A stretch of DNA of 6,403 nt, from the NCBI GenBank assembly GCA_002317225.1, contig DCIW01000217.1, positions 9,294 through 15,696 on the forward strand, written 5' to 3'. The first letter of the stretch is position 1, and each line of letters opens with the position of its first letter. Shown one piece after another: positions 6,211 to 6,403 of this stretch. Below the pieces are notes generated by a model, which worked only from the letters and a program-made list of their open reading frames with translations, was not told where the DNA came from and made no database searches. A program made the position numbers and the translations under genes. Source of the DNA: Prevotellaceae bacterium UBA1716 (GTDB lineage Bacteria > Bacteroidota > Bacteroidia > Bacteroidales > Bacteroidaceae).

Positions 6211-6326
6211 GGAACGGGCTATCGCCCTCAAATTCGCTGCAATTTTTCTGCAATATTTATATAAATAGAAGTCATTGCAGTCTCATTGTAGTAAAAATTG
6301 AAGAAAAATTTGAGCGTTAGCGTTCC
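6211..6326. repeat. Imperfect inverted repeat between DUF486 and the right-edge gene
   Basis: The left arm (6211-6254) and the reverse complement of the right arm (6297-6326) share, in order, GGAACG, CTA, CG, CTCAAATT, TTTCT and CAAT: 28 of 30 right-arm bases match. The left arm has three extra pieces: GG, CC and a 10-base stretch. The GG and CC are complementary and close a local hairpin, GGGC-TATC-GCCC. The segment has no coding capacity; it may be a decayed mobile repeat or a regulatory structure ahead of the next gene. Confidence 0.55.
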
Positions 6327-6380
6327 CCCTAAAACAAGAACGAAGTTCTAAACGTATAGTTCGAAATACTTAATAATATT

Positions 6381-6403
6381 ATGAATAACTTTACATTTTA
6401 CTC
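6381..6403 (+). CDS. Start of a gene cut by the window edge; possibly iron-containing alcohol dehydrogenase
   Basis: ATG at 6381 opens MNNFTFY and runs off the edge after seven complete codons. Members of the iron-containing alcohol dehydrogenase family related to butanol dehydrogenase often begin M-x-N-F-x-F/Y-x-x-P-T-x-x-x-F-G, and this start fits. That resemblance, from memory of the family, is the only evidence. The AATAATATT just before the ATG is AT-rich, which is common before starts in these bacteria. Confidence 0.42.

Noticed and set aside
5797..6231. A 144-codon minus-strand open frame
   Set aside because: It is antisense to the DUF486 gene, whose hydrophobic plus-strand product is the convincing reading; the antisense product is highly charged and lacks family features.
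6337..6349. Short palindrome AGAAC-GAA-GTTCT before the right-edge gene as an operator
   Set aside because: A 5-bp stem in a spacer is too short to separate from chance and matches no operator I can name.

Overview
The window looks like chromosomal DNA of a member of the Bacteroidota, probably a Bacteroidales species close to Prevotella or Bacteroides. The pointers are the Bacteroidota-type RNA polymerase beta' chain, start codons without clear Shine-Dalgarno sequences, and AT-rich spacers with TAnnTTTG-type promoter boxes. The genus is inferred from protein and spacer style only.

Layout. Positions 1-2878 (+) hold the C-terminal two thirds of rpoC, entering just inside the NADFDGD active-site motif. 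A long symmetric terminator hairpin (2921-2958) follows. Two genes then lie on the minus strand: an acyl-ACP thioesterase (3863 to 3102) and, upstream of it in transcription order, a seven-helix M48/Ste24-type zinc protease (5437 to 4187). A 317-base divergent spacer separates the protease from a small four-helix DUF486 (DMT-family) membrane protein (5788-6156, +). At the right edge (6381, +) a new gene begins; its first seven residues resemble the start of iron-containing alcohol dehydrogenases.

What stands out is the non-coding DNA. Two related miniature inverted-repeat elements, E1 (2981-3088) and E2 (3877-4184), share the end sequence ATTGsTGTCCGGTAAA and bracket the thioesterase gene. 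E2 is a nested foldback element with a perfect 17-bp GC-rich hairpin at its centre. It sits between near-identical 9-bp flanks, and removing it with one flank would leave the protease stop and thioesterase start only 4 bp apart. The element therefore appears to have split a tight two-gene operon.

The divergent spacer holds a second set of signals. A 24-nt segment in the protease leader can pair completely, with two G-U pairs, with the region around the protease start codon; the same arms could alternatively bound an invertible promoter segment. On the plus side, nine tandem AACTCAY heptamers run right up to the DUF486 gene, and the last copy supplies the AT of its ATG. A further imperfect inverted repeat lies between DUF486 and the gene at the right edge.

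Functionally, rpoC is core transcription machinery, the thioesterase releases fatty acids from acyl carrier protein, and the protease and DUF486 protein are inner-membrane proteins. No shared pathway is evident beyond a possible envelope or lipid link between protease and thioesterase. No complete transposase gene, CRISPR array, tRNA or rRNA was found.
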